Shown: one piece after another, positions 20,976 to 32,154 of the stretch
How the letters are laid out: every line of letters starts with the position of its first letter
Numbering within the stretch: the stretch's first letter is position 1
Assembly: GCF_002263215.1 (NCBI RefSeq)
Contig: NZ_NLFK01000001.1
Coordinates: 310,001 to 374,000 of the forward strand
DNA: 64,000 nt
DNA from: Actinobacillus seminis
GTDB taxonomy: Bacteria > Pseudomonadota > Gammaproteobacteria > Enterobacterales > Pasteurellaceae
Direction of reading: 5' to 3'
Program-made: the position numbers and the translations under genes
The notes under the pieces: generated by a model
The model's input: only the letters and a program-made list of their open reading frames with translations
What the model was told of the DNA's origin: nothing
Database searches by the model: none

Positions 20976-22070
20976 TCATAGTACCCCTTTCGAACTTGGC
21001 ATCTCGTTTCCTTCGATACGAATCGCTTGTCTTAATGTACGTCCAAATACTTTAAATAAACTTTCAATTTTATGGTGATCATTATCACCTTTGACTTTCA
21101 GATGCAAGGTAGCAAGCATAGTAAATGCAATAGATTGGAAGAAATGCTCGGTTAATTCCGTACTGAAATCACCCACTTTATCCCGTTTAAATACGGCTTT
21201 AAATTTGATAAATGGACGACCGGAAAGATCCATAGCACATTGCGCTCGGCATTCATCCATAGGGAGAACAAAACCAAAACGCGCAATGCCGCGTTTATCG
21301 CCGATAGCTTGTTTTAACGCGCAACCCAACGCTAGCGCAGTATCTTCAACGGTATGATGTTCATCAATCCAGAGATCACCTTTGCATTGCACATTCATTC
21401 TAAAACCGCCATGAGTGGCAATTTGATCAAGCATGTGATCAAAAAAACCAACACCGGTATTGATTTGGTTAATACCGGTTTCATCCAGCCAAACTTGTAC
21501 TTTGATATCGGTTTCTTTAGTTTTACGGACCACTTCCGCATAGCGCGGCGTACGCTCACCAATATTGGTCACCGCCTCCCCCAGCAATTTTTCACTAATC
21601 AAATCCCAATTTAATTTTTCGGGATGATACTGAAGCGCACGAATACCTAAGTTTTCCGCCAATTGCACATCTGTCGCACGATCGCCAATCACAAAACTGG
21701 TTGCCGGCTCAAACAATTTGCCATCAATATATCGTTGCAATAATTTGGTTTTCGGTTTGCGGCAATCACAATTATCTTCCGGCTTGTGCGGACAAATCAA
21801 CACCTCATCAAATTCAATGCCTTGCGAGCGAAACAGCGCTATCATTGCATTATGCGGTTTATCAAAATCTTCCTGTGGAAAAGAATCCGTCCCTAAACCG
21901 TCTTGATTACTCACCATCACAAAACGGTATTTCTGTTTTAATTTAAGCAATGCCGGAATCACATTCGGCTCAAAATTCAGCTTCTCAAGGCTATCAATTT
22001 GAAAATCCGTTTTCGGTTCATCAATTAACGTACCATCACGGTCGATAAATAAAATAGATTGTTGTGTCAT
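20976..22070 (-). CDS. hisB: Bifunctional histidinol-phosphatase / imidazoleglycerol-phosphate dehydratase
   Basis: Fused enzyme for two steps of histidine synthesis. Residues 1-165 form a HAD phosphatase ([12 protein letters not shown], zinc-binding cysteines in [14 protein letters not shown]). The rest is the dehydratase, with the manganese histidines in [30 protein letters not shown] and [12 protein letters not shown]. The 364 residues match the enterobacterial HisB. In this window it is the last his gene: hisH, hisA, hisF and hisI, which normally follow, are absent, and cmk comes next. Confidence 0.96.
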   Translation of the reverse strand: MTQQSILFIDRDGTLIDEPKTDFQIDSLEKLNFEPNVIPALLKLKQKYRFVMVSNQDGLGTDSFPQEDFDKPHNAMIALFRSQGIEFDEVLICPHKPEDNCDCRKPKTKLLQRYIDGKLFEPATSFVIGDRATDVQLAENLGIRALQYHPEKLNWDLISEKLLGEAVTNIGERTPRYAEVVRKTKETDIKVQVWLDETGINQINTGVGFFDHMLDQIATHGGFRMNVQCKGDLWIDEHHTVEDTALALGCALKQAIGDKRGIARFGFVLPMDECRAQCAMDLSGRPFIKFKAVFKRDKVGDFSTELTEHFFQSIAFTMLATLHLKVKGDNDHHKIESLFKVFGRTLRQAIRIEGNEMPSSKGVL

Positions 22071-22171
22071 TTTGTTTCCTCGTAGGATAGACTTACTCGC
22101 CCACCATCAATATACATAAAGTGCGGTTAATTTTTGAATTTTTTTGGAAGGTTAACAAAGCCATTTTACAA

Positions 22172-23251
<1,080 letters not shown>

Positions 23252-24532
23252 TTAAGCGAGTTTCGCTAAACGAATACTCACCGCCTGTTTATGCGCATCC
23301 AACTGTTCGGCAGCTGCCATTAACTCCACCGTTTTCGCCAGATCTTTAAACCCTTGCGACGAGAGTTCTTGTACGGTCATGCGCTTACTGAAATCCGCTA
23401 AACCAAGGCTGGAATAAGTTTTGGTGTAACCGTAAGTTGGCAAAACATGGTTAGTTCCGCTAGCATAATCACCCATACTTTCCGGACTGTATGCACCTAA
23501 GAAAATTGAGCCGGCATTATCCAAACTGTCCAATAAAGCACGCGGATTTTCGGTTTGTACAATCAAATGTTCCGGTGCATACTGATTACTGATATCCACC
23601 GCTTGTACCAAATCTTGCGCAATAAACGTACGGCTGTGCGATAAGGCTTTACGAGCAGTTTCCACACGAGGCAAAGAGGCTAATTGTTGTTCCAATGCCA
23701 CATTCACCGCCTCCGCCAAGGACTGGCTTGGTGTAACCAAAATCACTTGGCTATCAGCGCCATGTTCTGCTTGGGAAAGCAAATCACTTGCCACAAAATC
23801 CGGATCAGCAAATTCATCCGCAATCACCAACACTTCCGACGGACCTGCCGGCATATCAATGGCTGTTCCTTTTTGCACCACTTGACGCTTCGCTTCTGTC
23901 ACAAACGCATTGCCCGGTCCAAAGATTTTATCCACTTTTACTACGGTTTCCGTGCCTTTTGCCATGGCAAAAATCGCCTGCGCCCCACCAACGGGATAAA
24001 TTGTTTCGACACCGCAAAGATTGGCGGTATAAAGAATTTCATCAGCAATCGGCGGCGGTGAACAAAGTACAATTTTTTTACAGCCAGCAATTTTTGCCGG
24101 AACAGCAAGCATCAATACGGTCGAAAAAAGTGGCGCCGAACCGCCCGGAATATATAAACCGACACGGGAAATCGGGCGTGTCACCACTTGGCAACGCACG
24201 CCTTTTTGTGTTTCAATATCTACGCCTGACGCTTGCTGCGCACGGTGAAAAATTTCGATATTTGCTTTGGCATTTTGAATAGCTTGTTTCAATTCTGCCG
24301 GAATGCGCTTACCGGCTTGCTCAATTTGCGTTGCGGAAACCACTAAACTTTCCAGCGTTGTTTTGTCAAATTTTTCCGCTAATTCAAATAATGCCGCATC
24401 CCCACGGCTTACTACTAAATTCTCAATATTTTCCACCGCACTTTTAATTTCATCAGATGCGGAAATCGCCGGACGTGTCAAAGCTTGCTGTTTTTCCTTT
24501 TCGGTTAATGTATTCCAAATTAAGGTTTGCAT
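23252..24532 (-). CDS. hisD: Histidinol dehydrogenase
   Basis: Catalyses the last two oxidations to histidine with NAD. The 426 residues contain the zinc-site region [11 protein letters not shown], the C-terminal signature [16 protein letters not shown], and [13 protein letters not shown] with the second zinc histidine. Family length is about 430. It lies 15 bp after hisG. Confidence 0.97.
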   Translation of the reverse strand: MQTLIWNTLTEKEKQQALTRPAISASDEIKSAVENIENLVVSRGDAALFELAEKFDKTTLESLVVSATQIEQAGKRIPAELKQAIQNAKANIEIFHRAQQASGVDIETQKGVRCQVVTRPISRVGLYIPGGSAPLFSTVLMLAVPAKIAGCKKIVLCSPPPIADEILYTANLCGVETIYPVGGAQAIFAMAKGTETVVKVDKIFGPGNAFVTEAKRQVVQKGTAIDMPAGPSEVLVIADEFADPDFVASDLLSQAEHGADSQVILVTPSQSLAEAVNVALEQQLASLPRVETARKALSHSRTFIAQDLVQAVDISNQYAPEHLIVQTENPRALLDSLDNAGSIFLGAYSPESMGDYASGTNHVLPTYGYTKTYSSLGLADFSKRMTVQELSSQGFKDLAKTVELMAAAEQLDAHKQAVSIRLAKLA

Positions 24533-24547
24533 ATTTTTTCCTTTCCT

Positions 24548-25447
24548 TTATTCCATCATTTTCTCAATTGGCAACACTAAAATCGAGCTGGCGCCGGCTT
24601 CTTTCAATTTTTCCATGGTTTCCCAGAACAGATTTTCTTGGCTCACCACATGCATTGCGACTTTGCTGCCATCATGTGCCAACGGTAAAATGGTTGGATT
24701 TTCTACGCCCGGTAAAAGTGCGGTGATTTCTTCTAATTTTTCTTTTGGTGCGTGCAACATAATATATTTTGATTCGGCAGCTTGTTGCACACCTTGGATA
24801 CGCGTCAATAATTTATCGATAAGCGCCTGTTTTTCATCAGAAAGGGCAGCTGCACGTTGAATTAAACAAGCTTTAGATTGATAAATCACTTCCACTTCTT
24901 TCAATCCGTTAGCTTCTAATGTAGCGCCGGATGACACTAAATCGCAAATGGCACCGGCAAGTCCCGCCGTCGGCGCAACTTCAACGGAACCCGTGAGCAA
25001 ACAATTTTTGAAAGGAACGCCCTCTTCTTGCATATAGCGTTTAAGTAGGTGAGGATAAGAGGTAGCAATGCGGGCGTCGGCTAAATCTTGAACCCCGTTG
25101 TATTGCATATCGCGAGGAACTGCAATGGAAAGGCGACAACCACCAAACTCCAGACGTTTCAACATTTTATATTGCACATTTTCCCCGCCGGACAAACGTC
25201 CAAGTTCTTCTTCCTCCAAAATGTTTTCGCCGATAATCCCAAGATCCACCACGCCATCAAAAACCAACCCCGGAATATCATCATCACGTACGCGAAGAAT
25301 ATCAATGGGCATATTTTCGGAATAAGCAATGAGGCGCTGTTCATTCCAATTAATTTTTACCCCGCATTGTTTTAATAATTCCTGGGACTCTTTACTCAAG
25401 CGACCTGATTTTTGCATGGCAATACGTAATCTGCTGTTGTTTGACAT
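24548..25447 (-). CDS. hisG: ATP phosphoribosyltransferase (long form)
   Basis: First and feedback-controlled enzyme of histidine synthesis. The 299 residues include the catalytic domains with the PRPP-binding [16 protein letters not shown] and the C-terminal regulatory domain (about 225-299) present only in the long HisG_L form, which does not need HisZ. It is the first structural gene after the hisL leader and attenuator. Confidence 0.97.
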   Translation of the reverse strand: MSNNSRLRIAMQKSGRLSKESQELLKQCGVKINWNEQRLIAYSENMPIDILRVRDDDIPGLVFDGVVDLGIIGENILEEEELGRLSGGENVQYKMLKRLEFGGCRLSIAVPRDMQYNGVQDLADARIATSYPHLLKRYMQEEGVPFKNCLLTGSVEVAPTAGLAGAICDLVSSGATLEANGLKEVEVIYQSKACLIQRAAALSDEKQALIDKLLTRIQGVQQAAESKYIMLHAPKEKLEEITALLPGVENPTILPLAHDGSKVAMHVVSQENLFWETMEKLKEAGASSILVLPIEKMME

Positions 25448-25479
25448 AATGTTTTCCTGTTTATTGAAATTAAAAGCAT

Positions 25480-25561
25480 AAAAAACCCCTCAGAACGTGC
25501 TTCCGAGGGGTTGTGAATATTGGATGTTATTTCATTTGTTCTCGGAAGTTTCATCTTCCGA
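25480..25561 (-). promoter_or_regulatory. his operon transcription attenuator
   Basis: On the minus strand three segments follow the leader peptide. TCGGAAG (25555-25561) and CTTCCGAG (25541-25548) form the first hairpin. CTCGGAAG (25500-25507) can pair with the second segment over 8 bp as antiterminator. The terminator is ACCCCTC/GAGGGGT followed by six Ts (25480-25511). This is the classical alternative-pairing layout: a ribosome stalled at histidine codons favours the antiterminator. The structure ends about 30 bases before hisG. Confidence 0.9.
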
Positions 25562-25586
25562 CCACACCGAAATGCCCGAAAGATAT

Positions 25587-25628
25587 TCAGGAAATATGGT
25601 GATGATGGTGCACACGAACAAAAAACAT
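25587..25628 (-). CDS. hisL: his operon leader peptide with five consecutive histidines
   Basis: ATG at 25628 is preceded by GGAGAAG and encodes MFFVRVHHHHHIS followed by TGA. The five consecutive histidine codons are the sensor for histidyl-tRNA supply, and the gene lies directly ahead of the attenuator hairpins. It is shorter than the E. coli leader (16 residues, seven histidines) but of the same design. Confidence 0.92.
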   Translation of the reverse strand: MFFVRVHHHHHIS

Positions 25629-25667
25629 AAACTTCTCCAAAAACTCAAGTGTTTTTAAACTACCTTA

Positions 25668-25707
25668 AAAAATAGAAAAACGCAAATACTTTTTTGCTAT
25701 TTTTTCA
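25668..25707 (-). terminator. Probable dnaX terminator
   Basis: On the minus strand AAAAATAG and CTATTTTT pair around an AT-rich centre, and the second arm runs into a T stretch, right after the dnaX stop at 25710. It separates dnaX from the his operon on the same strand. The stem is AT-rich and therefore weak. Confidence 0.5.
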
Positions 25708-25709
25708 TG

Positions 25710-27799
25710 TTAAACCGGACGAATACTCTCTAAATCCAGAGCTCCGTCAAACTCACGTTGTAATAGCAAAATTTGCGGATCTATTTGCAGCTCTTGCTTC
25801 GCTTGTTCATAAAATTGTTGATACACTTTATGACGATAAGCTGCCGGTGTCATTTTGTCCTCTTGCCTATCGCTGACCAACTGAATCTCCAGCCGAAGCG
25901 GTTTTTGATAAAATTCGCTGATAATTTCTTGTAATTGCTGCGTATTTTTTTCTTTGGACAAATGGGATTTTTTTTCAACCAATCCAAGAACCAGTGTATC
26001 TTCTGTTTGTCGCAAAATAAAACTATGCAACGCCATTTCTTTCAACAAGCCCGAAATTCCGATTTTTTCAATCAAATTTGTCCATTCATCCAGCTGACAA
26101 GCAGTATCAATAATGCGTTGTTGCAACGCTGCGGTCATATTTTGCAAAATCGCCTGCTTAATTTCTGACGGGCGAATAGCTTGTGCCTCTTCCGCCATTT
26201 CCGGATTTATCCATTCCCAACGGTAGGTTTCCGCCGATAGCATTTCTTCAGTATCCGAATTATCGGCGTTATCAATAGGATCTTCATTTTCCGCCTCATC
26301 AGGCGATATCTTAGCATTGGCAACAGAAGATGATGCGGATAAGGTTTTTTCCGCTTTTGTCGGCGGCATATCTACTACAGAAAGTGCGGTCAAATTTTCA
26401 GTTTTTTGCTCTTGGCTATTTTGCGGTGTATTTAACCCGCTAGAGTTTTTTTTTCTAACTCATCCGAGGTCAATATCGTCGGTTTTTCCAGCCGGTTTAA
26501 CGCCTCTAACACATCAAGAGTAGTCGCGGATAGTGCCGCGCTTGAATGAGGCGGTGCCGACGGTTTTTTCGCCGGAGTACTAGCCGGTGTCGGCGTCAAT
26601 TTCGGCTGATATGTAGCTTTTATGGTTTGAGAAACAACCGGCACTTCAAAAATTTGCGAATTTTTGAGTGTACTTTGTGTCGCCACATGGCTTGTATCCG
26701 TTACAGCCGGCGCGGTTTCGGCAAGCAATTTGGGATGAAACGCCAACGCCCGCAATAACACCATTTCCACGCCCATTTGACGATTGGGTGCCAACGCTAC
26801 TTCTTGGCGTCCGTTGAGGATAATTTGATAATAAAATTGCAAATCTTGCGGCGCAATATGTTTGGCAAGAAAACCTAAAGGCTGCTGTTCGTCAATATTA
26901 CTCGGCAATAATTGCAGCATGGCAATGTGATATAAATTTTCGGCAACCGCCGCCAATAATCTATCCCAATCCGCACCACGCTCACCCGCTTGTCGTACCG
27001 CTTTCATCAAGGCTTCGCCATTGCCCGCCTGCAACGCATATAAAATCTCAATCGGTTGATTATCATCCAATAATCCCAACATCTGATTGACAACCTCTTT
27101 GCTCACTCGACCATTTCCCATGGCAATGGCTTGATCGGTTAAACTAAGGCTGTCGCGCAAACTTCCCTCTGCCGCTTTGGCTAATTTCTCCACTGCCAAC
27201 TCGTCAAAAGCAATATTTTCTTGCGTTAAAATATGCGCTAAATGTTGAGCAATTTGCGTCTGTTCCAGCGCTTTTAGATGAAATTGCATACAGCGGGATA
27301 AAATGGTTACTGGCAATTTTTGCGGATCAGTAGTCGCCAGCAAAAATTTGACATATTCCGGCGGTTCTTCCAAGGTTTTCAACAAGGCATTGAAAGAATG
27401 CCGCGACAGCATATGCACTTCGTCGATCAAGTAGACTTTATATCGCCCCTGCGCCGGTTTATATTGCACATTATCCAGCAATTCCCGCGTATCTTCCACT
27501 TTGGTACGAGACGCCGCGTCAATCTCGATCAGATCAATAAATCTTCCTTCTTCAATGGCTTTACAATGTACACAAACGCCACAAGGTTCAGCACTGACGC
27601 CTTGCTCACAATTCAATCCTTTAGCAAAAAGGCGAGCAATAGAGGTTTTGCCCACGCCACGAGTACCGGAAAACAAATAAGCATGGTGCAAGCGATTTTC
27701 ACGCAAGCTATTAGCAAGCGCGGTCAGCACGGGAGCTTGTCCGACAACTTCCGCAAAGGTTTTTGGCCGCCATTTTCTTGCTAATACTTGATAACTCAT
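25710..27799 (-). CDS. dnaX: DNA polymerase III tau/gamma subunit, frameshift at an A9 run
   Basis: Clamp-loader ATPase. Residues 1-455 (27799-26432) carry Walker A FSGTRGVGKTS, the zinc cysteines LNC...CGVCVHC, Walker B VYLIDEVHMLS and the SRC motif. That frame ends at TAA (26432-26434) four codons after GAA AAA AAA. A -1 shift on A-AAA-AAA (26446-26454) continues through NSSGLNTPQNSQ into the C-terminal tau domain, ending at 25710. The joined product is 696 residues, close to H. influenzae tau (about 688); the short product would be 455, like gamma. E. coli makes gamma from A-AAA-AAG. Here programmed slippage and a missed A are both possible. Confidence 0.9.
26423..26454 (-). promoter_or_regulatory. 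Candidate -1 frameshift signal in dnaX
   Basis: Nine consecutive A bases on the coding strand contain the slippery heptamer A-AAA-AAA in the correct phase (GAA AAA AAA). Five bases downstream GCGG and CCGC can pair (26423-26440, 10-base loop), and the zero-frame TAA falls in that loop. An upstream Shine-Dalgarno-like stimulator such as in E. coli dnaX is not clear. The stem is short. Confidence 0.45.
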
Positions 27800-27824
27800 G
27801 TTTTCCCTTTGAATAAAAAATTAA

Positions 27825-28367
27825 TTAATGACCGGCAAAATCTACCAACGTAAAGGGTTCTACGCCTAATTGATGTAAACGCGCTTCGCCGCCAAGATCC
27901 GGTAAATTAATCACAAATGCGGCGTGTTTGACGTGCCCTTGCAAGCGTTCAACTAATTTAACTGTTGCTTCCACCGTTCCGCCAGTTGCTAATAAATCGT
28001 CAATAATCAATACGTTATCGCCGGCTTGAATAGAATCCACATGGATTTCCAAGGTATCTTGTCCGTATTCTAATTGGTAAGATTGTGCAATGGTTTCGCG
28101 TGGTAATTTACCCGGTTTACGCACCAATACAAAAGGCACCCCTAGAGCCAAGGCAACCGGCGCACCAAAAATAAATCCGCGACTTTCGGTACCGATTACT
28201 TTACTAATCCGTTTATCTTGAAATTGCGCCACAATCAGATCAACAGTTGTTTTAAAAGCGATCGGCACTTCCGTTAAACCGGTAATATCGCGAAAAATAA
28301 TCCCCTCTTTAGGGTGATTTGGAATAGATTTAATAGAAGATTTAATAAGATCTAATGGATTATTCAT
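27825..28367 (-). CDS. apt: Adenine phosphoribosyltransferase
   Basis: Salvages adenine to AMP using PRPP. The 180 residues contain [31 protein letters not shown] and the PRPP-binding [16 protein letters not shown], both diagnostic. It lies 25 bp upstream of dnaX on the same strand, the usual apt-dnaX pair of gamma-proteobacteria. Confidence 0.97.
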   Translation of the reverse strand: MNNPLDLIKSSIKSIPNHPKEGIIFRDITGLTEVPIAFKTTVDLIVAQFQDKRISKVIGTESRGFIFGAPVALALGVPFVLVRKPGKLPRETIAQSYQLEYGQDTLEIHVDSIQAGDNVLIIDDLLATGGTVEATVKLVERLQGHVKHAAFVINLPDLGGEARLHQLGVEPFTLVDFAGH

Positions 28368-28380
28368 TTTTCTACCTAAA

Positions 28381-28410
28381 AAGTGCGGTCAAAATTTTAA
28401 TATTTTGACC
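28381..28410 (-). terminator. Probable lpxM terminator containing an uptake signal
   Basis: GGTCAAAAT and ATTTTGACC form a perfect 9-bp stem with a 6-base loop in the lpxM-apt gap. Read on the minus strand the second arm continues into GCACTTTTT, which is the uptake signal ACCGCACTT plus a T run. Uptake signals used as part of terminators are well known in Haemophilus. It may also separate apt from lpxM transcription. Confidence 0.6.
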
Positions 28411-28449
28411 AAAATCAAACGCTATGCATCTTATCACAAATCGCAGAAA

Positions 28450-29406
28450 TTAACGATAAATATCCTCACCGTCTTTACGCGTTTTCAGCAAACGCAAAAT
28501 CCATACATATTGCTCCGGATAAGGTGTTACAAAATGTTCAATTTCAGCATTCATCGCACGTGCCGATTGCTCAGAATCCTCGCTTAATTCCATTATTGGA
28601 TGAATTTCCATTTCGTATCGACCACGCCCGGCATGATAGCGCGGAAACATAGGGATCACTACCGATTTAGATAACTTTGCCATTTTATTTAATCCCGGCA
28701 AAGTAGCTTTGTACGTGGCAAAAAAATCACTATAAACACTTAATTCCGAACCATAATCTTCATCCGGCAAATAATAGCCTATTTCGCCCTGACGTACTGC
28801 GCTTAAAAAAGGTTTGATACCATTTTGGCGCGCGTGCATTTTACCGCCAAAACGTTGACGAGTGATTGTCCACAACCAATCCACGAGTGGATTGCGATGC
28901 GGATTATACATTGAGGTCATCGGCATTCCGTAGGAATGCAAGATAATGCCTGATGCATCAATCGCCCAACCGTGCGGTACCATTAAAATAATATTATATC
29001 CCGCCGCCTTCGCTTGTTGAATATGTTCAATCCCGATAAAGCGACTGCGCGCTTGTAAATGTTGCTTGGAACGCAAGGCAATTTCGCCAATGCCCAACAT
29101 CACTTGGGTGACCGTGACGAACATTTTATCAATAATCTTTTCCCGCTCCGCATCAGATAAATAGGGAAAACAATAGCGCAAATTGACATTCGCTCGATAG
29201 CGCTGTCTTTTTGCTTTACGCCCGATAATCACGCCTAATTTTTCCGCCAATTTATCGCGCCAACGGAAAGGCACAAACGCCAATATCCCCAGTAAAAAAA
29301 TACCGCACCAAACGCCCCAATATTTCGGTAACAAATACGACCAAGACCAATGCGCGTCGTATCCTACGCGCGCGGTTAAACGTAGATTTTCATTTTGTTT
29401 ACTCAT
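28450..29406 (-). CDS. lpxM: Lipid A late acyltransferase (LpxM/MsbB type)
   Basis: Inner-membrane enzyme that adds the second secondary acyl chain to Kdo2-lipid A. The 318 residues include one N-terminal membrane helix (VWCGIFLLGILAFVPF), the HX4D catalytic motif in MVPHGWAID (His and Asp), and LPDEDYG. Length and context match the H. influenzae MsbB homologue, which lies next to the same TSUP, mepA and aroC genes. The exact acyl specificity is not visible from sequence. Confidence 0.92.
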   Translation of the reverse strand: MSKQNENLRLTARVGYDAHWSWSYLLPKYWGVWCGIFLLGILAFVPFRWRDKLAEKLGVIIGRKAKRQRYRANVNLRYCFPYLSDAEREKIIDKMFVTVTQVMLGIGEIALRSKQHLQARSRFIGIEHIQQAKAAGYNIILMVPHGWAIDASGIILHSYGMPMTSMYNPHRNPLVDWLWTITRQRFGGKMHARQNGIKPFLSAVRQGEIGYYLPDEDYGSELSVYSDFFATYKATLPGLNKMAKLSKSVVIPMFPRYHAGRGRYEMEIHPIMELSEDSEQSARAMNAEIEHFVTPYPEQYVWILRLLKTRKDGEDIYR

Positions 29407-29418
29407 TATTACCTACTG

Positions 29419-30183
29419 TTAACTAAACCAACCTTGTTCATACGCCATTTTCGCGGTCATCATAAAGGACATCATCACTACCGTCGGTCTAATCAATGTT
29501 TTTCCTTTGGTTAAGACCATTTTTGCCCCTAAATTTCCGCCAATAAATTGTCCAACCATCATCACCAAGCCCACCGACCAAATCACTTTGCCGCCGATTA
29601 AAAAGAACATCAGCGAGGCAATGTTAGAGGTAAAATTTAGGACTTTGGCATGAGCTGTGGCTTTTGCTAAATTAAAGCCTAATAAGGTCACAAACGCCAA
29701 ACTAAACATTGACCCCGTTCCGGGACCGAAAAAACCGTCATAAAACCCAATACCAAAGCCGGCAGTAAACGCAAAAACACCGTAAGAAACGCGTTTTTGT
29801 CGATCTTCTTCCCCTAATGATGGCGTGAGTAAAAAATATAAACCGATAGCTAAAACCAAAAATGGAATGGCGCGTTTAATCAACGAGCTATCAACCAATT
29901 GAATTAAAATCGTCCCCAGTACCGCGCCAATAAAGGTCATCAAAATCAGCAGCCAAACCTCCTTTAAGTTGACCGCTTTTTGGCGCAAAAAATAAATACT
30001 GGCTGAAAATGATCCGCCGCAAGCCTGCAATTTGTTGGTTCCCAATGCCATTGCCGGCGGTAACCCTGTCATTAATAATGCCGGAATAGTAATTAAACCA
30101 CCGCCACCGGCTATCGCATCAATAAATCCGGCAACCAACGCTACCACAAATAAAATCGCCAAAATTTGCAGGCCGAGTTCCAT
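29419..30183 (-). CDS. TSUP (TauE/SafE) family membrane permease
   Basis: The 254-residue protein has about eight membrane helices and the family repeat pattern, with GFIDAIAGGGGLITIPALL near the N-terminus and FYDGFFGPGTGSMFSLAFV in the second half. Members export sulfite, sulfoacetate or related anions; the substrate here is unknown. It lies 10 bp after mepA and 12 bp before lpxM, apparently in one operon. Confidence 0.88.
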   Translation of the reverse strand: MELGLQILAILFVVALVAGFIDAIAGGGGLITIPALLMTGLPPAMALGTNKLQACGGSFSASIYFLRQKAVNLKEVWLLILMTFIGAVLGTILIQLVDSSLIKRAIPFLVLAIGLYFLLTPSLGEEDRQKRVSYGVFAFTAGFGIGFYDGFFGPGTGSMFSLAFVTLLGFNLAKATAHAKVLNFTSNIASLMFFLIGGKVIWSVGLVMMVGQFIGGNLGAKMVLTKGKTLIRPTVVMMSFMMTAKMAYEQGWFS

Positions 30184-30193
30184 TATTTCTCTC

Positions 30194-31050
30194 CTATTCT
30201 AACCACTCGCTACGATTGGGTGCATCCATCACTTGTTGACATAAAGCCGGCTCCGGCGGAACAACTTTTGGCTTAGAAACCGAGGGCGTCGGTTTTGCCG
30301 GTTCAAACCAAGAATACAACTCTGCACCACAGCCTTCTCCAGCCGGAATTGGCGCTTGGTTTTCACAATACGCCGCTCCTTGTGGGCAAGTTAAACGCAC
30401 ATGAAAATGGGAGTCATGCCCAAACCAAGGACGGATTTTATGCAACCAACTGCGATCGCCTTTTACGGTTTGACATAATTTAAGTTTAATCGCCGGATTA
30501 ACAAAAATCCTGTTTACTTGCGGATCTTCCGCCGCCAAACGAATAAGTTCTACATGATTGGTCGACCAAAGGCGATCATCTACTCGCTGCGCTTTACGAT
30601 TGACGACCAATAATCCCATACCTGACGGATCTTGCGCCTCTTTTGCCGACAAACGTCCCATACGTAGCCAAATATCCGCGTCTAATCCCATTTGATGGCT
30701 CGCATGTCCCGTAAGAAAACGTCCACCACCCGGCATCGCGATATCGCCAATCAACATGGTCGGCAATCCGGCTTGACTGACTTTTTTGCCTAAACGCTGT
30801 AAATAATGGATCATATCCGGGTGACCGTAATATCGATTTTTACCGGTACGAATAGCTTGATAACCCTCGCCTTCAAACGGCAAGGCCTGTGCGCCAATAA
30901 TACAACCATTGCTATAAGAACCGATCGGCATTGGGTCACCCGGAATAGGACGTTTAACACGTTGCCAATACTCCGAGTTTGCAAAAGATACTGAGCTCAA
31001 AACAATAAAAAAATAACCGCACTTAAAGCAATTCTAAAATAATTAAACAT
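30194..31050 (-). CDS. mepA: Penicillin-insensitive murein endopeptidase, frameshift in signal peptide
   Basis: Periplasmic LAS-type zinc peptidase that cuts cross-links in peptidoglycan. The catalytic region GGRFLTGHASHQMGLDADIW and the distal zinc histidine in PWFGHDSHFHVRL are intact. The natural start is ATG at 31050 (MFNYFRIALSAVIF), but that frame hits a stop after 17 residues. Adding one T on the coding strand to the run at 31007-31013 joins it to VLSSVSFANSEYW, giving a proper signal peptide and 285 residues. Without that base, only a TTG start at 31000 is available and export would fail. An uptake signal lies within the signal-peptide codons (31016). Confidence 0.9.
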
Positions 31051-31058
31051 AAATTCCA

Positions 31059-32141
31059 CTATTTGCACTGTGCTTTAAAACGTAACAAATGATCCAGCAA
31101 TACAATGGCTACCATTGCTTCTGCAATCGGCACCGCACGAATACCTACGCAAGGATCGTGGCGACCTTTAGTCACCACTTCCACCGGTTGATTATCCAAA
31201 TTCACCGATTGCCCCGGAATAGTAATGCTGGAGGTCGGTTTTAACGCAATGGTGGCAATAATCGGTTGACCGGAACTTATTCCGCCTAAAATACCGCCTG
31301 CATGATTGGAACAAAATCCTTCCGGCGTCATTTCATCACGATGTTCAGTCCCTTTTTGTGTCACCACAGCAAACCCGTCGCCAATCTCCACCGCTTTCAC
31401 CGCATTAATGCTCATCAGCGCGTGCGCCAAATCCGCATCCAAACGATCAAATACCGGTTCTCCCAACCCAACCGGCACATTCTCTGCCACTACGGTGAGT
31501 TTCGCGCCGATAGAATTGCCCTCTTTTTTCAACTCGCGAATCAATTCATCAAATTTTTCCACCGCACTTTGATCCGGACTAAAAAACGGGTTACTGTTCA
31601 CTTGCTGCCAATCAATTTGAGCAACATCCGCCACTGTTGCCGGATCTATTTGTACTTGCCCGATTTGTGACAAATAGCCACGCACTTTAATACCGAAATG
31701 TTCACGCAGGTATTTTTTGGCAATCGCTCCCGCCGCTACACGCATTGCCGTTTCACGCGCGGAAGAACGACCGCCGCCACGATAATCACGCAATCCATAT
31801 TTCTGCTGATAGGTATAATCTGCATGTCCCGGGCGAAAACGATCTTTGATTTCACTATAATCTTGCGAACGCTGATCGGCATTTTTGATGATCATACCAA
31901 TACCGGTTCCCGTCGTTTTGCCCTCAAAAATACCGGATAAAATCTGTACTTCATCATCTTCACGACGCGGTGTGGTATAACGCGAGCTTCCCGGTTTACG
32001 ACGATCAAGATCCGGTTGAATGTCCTGTTCGCTTAACGCTAACCCCGGCGGTATACCATCAACAATACAACCTAATGCAATCCCGTGCGACTCGCCAAAG
32101 GTGGTCACACGAAAAAGTTGACCAATACTATTTCCTGCCAT
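31059..32141 (-). CDS. aroC: Chorismate synthase
   Basis: Makes chorismate from EPSP, using reduced FMN. The 360 residues show the three family signatures: [48 protein letters not shown] and the C-terminal [17 protein letters not shown]. Length is standard. It lies 8 bp from the restored mepA start. Confidence 0.98.
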   Translation of the reverse strand: MAGNSIGQLFRVTTFGESHGIALGCIVDGIPPGLALSEQDIQPDLDRRKPGSSRYTTPRREDDEVQILSGIFEGKTTGTGIGMIIKNADQRSQDYSEIKDRFRPGHADYTYQQKYGLRDYRGGGRSSARETAMRVAAGAIAKKYLREHFGIKVRGYLSQIGQVQIDPATVADVAQIDWQQVNSNPFFSPDQSAVEKFDELIRELKKEGNSIGAKLTVVAENVPVGLGEPVFDRLDADLAHALMSINAVKAVEIGDGFAVVTQKGTEHRDEMTPEGFCSNHAGGILGGISSGQPIIATIALKPTSSITIPGQSVNLDNQPVEVVTKGRHDPCVGIRAVPIAEAMVAIVLLDHLLRFKAQCK

Positions 32142-32154
32142 TTATTTCACTTCC

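Noticed and set aside
25710-26393. Separate 227-codon gene downstream of dnaX
   Set aside because: It begins at a TTG without a ribosome site and its frame continues upstream to the A9 run; the content is the tau C-terminal domain, so it belongs to dnaX.
30194-31000. mepA starting at TTG 31000 as a cytoplasmic protein
   Set aside because: The codons upstream encode a proper signal peptide once one base is added; a murein endopeptidase must be exported.
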